Shown here: positions 6,775 through 8,036 of the stretch, piece by piece
How positions within the stretch are numbered: the first letter of the stretch is position 1
Layout: every line of letters begins with the position of its first letter
Source of the DNA: a bacterium
GTDB taxonomy: Bacteria > Ratteibacteria > UBA8468 > B48-G9 > JAFGKM01
NCBI GenBank assembly: GCA_029548585.1
Contig: JAKPNC010000073.1
Coordinates: 1 to 8,036 of the forward strand
Reading direction: 5' to 3'
DNA length: 8,036 nucleotides
Made by a program: the position numbers and the translations under genes
Notes under the pieces: generated by a model
Told to the model about the DNA's origin: nothing
The model's input: only the letters and a program-made list of their open reading frames with translations
Databases searched by the model: none

Positions 6775-6779
6775 GGCTT
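6763..6779 (-). terminator. Intrinsic terminator of the M55 peptidase gene
   Basis: A perfect 7-bp stem AAGCCTT/AAGGCTT with a GAC loop lies 38 bases after the stop codon of the upstream peptidase gene, followed on the minus strand by TTGGGTTTT. The T-tract is interrupted by GGG, so termination may be partial. The hairpin contains the -35 box of the pilin promoter. Confidence 0.6.
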
Positions 6780-6817
6780 GGCCTCCTGGCGGGAAGATCC
6801 GGCCATTTCGTTTTCTG

Positions 6818-7696
6818 TCAGGCTATCTTCTTGCCGATGAGTCCGCGCAGTCCCGGGTCGGCCGGGTTTATCTCAAGCTCGTGCAGGGTGAAAGGTGCAT
6901 CGTGCATCTTAAGAATGCTGGATGCATGTTTCTGTTTTAATATTCTCGGAGGGTATTCGCTGTCTCCCCTCATGATCCTTATCCTCTCGTAAGGGGGTTT
7001 CGGCAGGTCTATCAGCCCGAAGTCTTCTTTCTTCGCCCTTTCCATGGCCCTTCTTGCACCTTCTTTGATCCTTCTTCTTGCTTCCACGGGGTGAAGATGT
7101 ATGGCCGACTTGTTATGCTCCCTGTATACTTCCCTCGGCAGGTGGTTTCCCGGGGTCGTCTGGGTACCCCTTTTAACGGAGACCGTCTCTATGCCCGGAA
7201 CAAGAGCCTGTGCCTCCCTGCAGAAGGCTTCGCACCCGGTGGCGAAAATGGAACGCGTACCGAGCTCGCTTGCCACCATGGCGAGGTCTCCGAACTCGCC
7301 GACCTTTATTCCGTTAACCGACTGTTCCGCCACCCCCATGTTTCCCGTGTGGGTAAGATGTCCTCCTATTGTTCCCGCCATGGGATGCTGGCCTATCCAT
7401 ACCGCGTAATCGAACTTTCTGTCAGCAAGGCCGAACGAGGAGAGCCCTGAAGCCCAGTTTCTTGAATATTCCGCCCGCGGATGAAGCTGATCCTGGTTGA
7501 CAGCTCCCGGCCCGTGGCCGTCCGAAACGAGGATCTCTTTTGCCCCTCCTTCAAGGAATCCTTCTATGGCCGAATTAACTTCCATGGTGAGAAGCTCCTT
7601 TGCCTTTGAATAATACCTTCCTTCCAAAAAACACCAGTTTTTCGAATCGAGAACGCCTGCAACTCCTTCGAGATCTGTCATTATGAATATCTTCAT
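6818..7696 (-). CDS. M55 family D-aminopeptidase (DppA-like)
   Basis: A 292-residue protein of peptidase family M55, whose characterised member, Bacillus DppA, is a zinc-dependent self-compartmentalising D-aminopeptidase that cleaves D-Ala-containing di- and tripeptides. The residues expected by comparison are present: D8 and E10 in TDLEGV, H61 in VSDGHGPG, H104 in IGQHPMAG, the nucleophilic H116 in LTHTGN, and E134 in VGEFG. No signal peptide is seen, so it is cytoplasmic. The C-terminus ends in LHELEINPADPGLRGLIG, matching the partial paralogue upstream. The ATG at 7696 has GGAGG five bases ahead. Length is close to the family (DppA about 274). Unlike Bacillus dpp, no dipeptide transporter gene is visible nearby, but the right side is cut. 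Likely role: salvage of D-amino-acid peptides from cell wall turnover; the true substrate is unknown. Confidence 0.92.
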   Translation of the reverse strand: MKIFIMTDLEGVAGVLDSKNWCFLEGRYYSKAKELLTMEVNSAIEGFLEGGAKEILVSDGHGPGAVNQDQLHPRAEYSRNWASGLSSFGLADRKFDYAVWIGQHPMAGTIGGHLTHTGNMGVAEQSVNGIKVGEFGDLAMVASELGTRSIFATGCEAFCREAQALVPGIETVSVKRGTQTTPGNHLPREVYREHNKSAIHLHPVEARRRIKEGARRAMERAKKEDFGLIDLPKPPYERIRIMRGDSEYPPRILKQKHASSILKMHDAPFTLHELEINPADPGLRGLIGKKIA

Positions 7697-7736
7697 TCAA
7701 TCCTCCGGTGGTATAAAGCGGTTCTGCCAAACCTGG

Positions 7737-7925
7737 CTATGTTTTTTTACTTTTTGCTCCCTCTCCCGCGAAGAGAATCCTTGCCCAAATCTGCCCTCCC
7801 TCGAGGATATCTCGTATCCTTCTGTTTCCGCTCATCGCGTAAAACTTTACATCTCTTTCCTGAGATTTCTCACAAAGGCCTTGTTAACTTATCTCAGCGC
7901 CATTTGCATCTCCTCCGGCTGGAGC
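7737..7925 (-). other. Spacer between M55 paralogues with short inverted repeats and a doubtful 32-codon ORF
   Basis: The 229-bp gap (7697-7925) holds a perfect 7-bp inverted repeat CTGAGAT/ATCTCAG (7860-7866 and 7891-7897), a GGATA-TCTCG-TATCC hairpin (7805-7819) and CTCC-GGCT-GGAG (7913-7924) directly behind the upstream stop codon. A minus-strand ORF from ATG at 7835 to TAG at 7737 (32 residues, beginning MSGNRRIRDILEGG) has no ribosome binding site and is not recognised. No convincing promoter for the downstream peptidase was found, so the two M55 genes may share a transcript. Confidence 0.35.
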
Positions 7926-8036
7926 CTACACGATCTGCCTGCCAATGAGATTCCTCAGTCCCGGATCGGCGGGGTTTATCTCCAGTTCGTGGAGAGAAAC
8001 CCTGGAATGCCTCATCTCCAGAAGAGTGGACGGATG
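7926..8036 (-). CDS. Second M55 peptidase, C-terminal 36 residues only
   Basis: The window edge cuts this gene; the visible 36 codons end at TAG (7928-7926). The tail contains LHELEINPADPGLRNLIG, identical over 14 consecutive residues (LHELEINPADPGLR) to the complete M55 gene downstream and identical at 22 of the 36 aligned positions. It is therefore a tandem paralogue in the same orientation, diverged in the residues before the shared motif. The catalytic part lies outside, so activity cannot be judged. Confidence 0.85.
   Translation of the reverse strand, partial: HPSTLLEMRHSRVSLHELEINPADPGLRNLIGRQIV

Noticed and set aside
7091..7450. 119-codon plus-strand open frame opposite the M55 gene
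   Set aside because: It is the complement of the catalytic region of the peptidase, so a shadow.
1..8036. CRISPR array, insertion sequence, toxin-antitoxin or defence system
   Set aside because: No regularly spaced direct repeats, transposase-like frames or known defence domains were seen in any part of the window.

Overview
The window is a compact bacterial segment, roughly half GC, in which every recognisable gene lies on the minus strand. From right to left, in the direction of transcription, it holds: the last 36 codons of an M55-type peptidase; a complete M55 (DppA-like) peptidase; a GspG/type IV pilin-like gene; a small two-helix membrane protein with a HAMP domain; tRNA-Phe(GAA); an unusually large secA; and dnaA, cut by the left edge before its C-terminal signature.

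The organism cannot be named from this sequence. SecA (1279 residues against about 840-900 usually) has a short extra segment in the first nucleotide-binding domain and a very long coiled-coil-like insertion in the second. Together with the GspG-like pilin and the secA-dnaA neighbourhood, this suggests a Gram-negative-type member of a poorly cultured lineage such as Omnitrophota or Elusimicrobiota. That placement is inference with low confidence.

Right end (6818-8036): two tandem M55 paralogues separated by a 229-bp spacer with short inverted repeats. The complete copy has all the expected metal and nucleophile residues, and a hairpin terminator follows it. Middle (5474-6774): a strong sigma70-type promoter (TTGACA, 18 bp, TATAAT), whose -35 box is the loop of that terminator, drives a two-gene unit of pilin-like protein plus HAMP protein. 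The pilin carries about 105 extra residues between its DPWG motif and its C-terminal tail. Next (5024-5323): a textbook promoter drives tRNA-Phe, followed by a 180-bp stretch before secA that can fold into a small three-way junction just upstream of the secA ribosome binding site. Left (1-5023): secA and dnaA are separated by only 14 bp, and that gap contains a DnaA-box-like 9-mer flanked by two near matches.

The functional themes are protein export (SecA), a secretion or pilus pseudopilin with a membrane partner, D-amino-acid peptide turnover (M55), and replication initiation (DnaA). I see no mobile element, CRISPR array or obvious defence system. The most interesting features are the SecA insertion, the secA-dnaA arrangement with clustered boxes, the pilin with an internal extra module, and the possible structured leader before secA.
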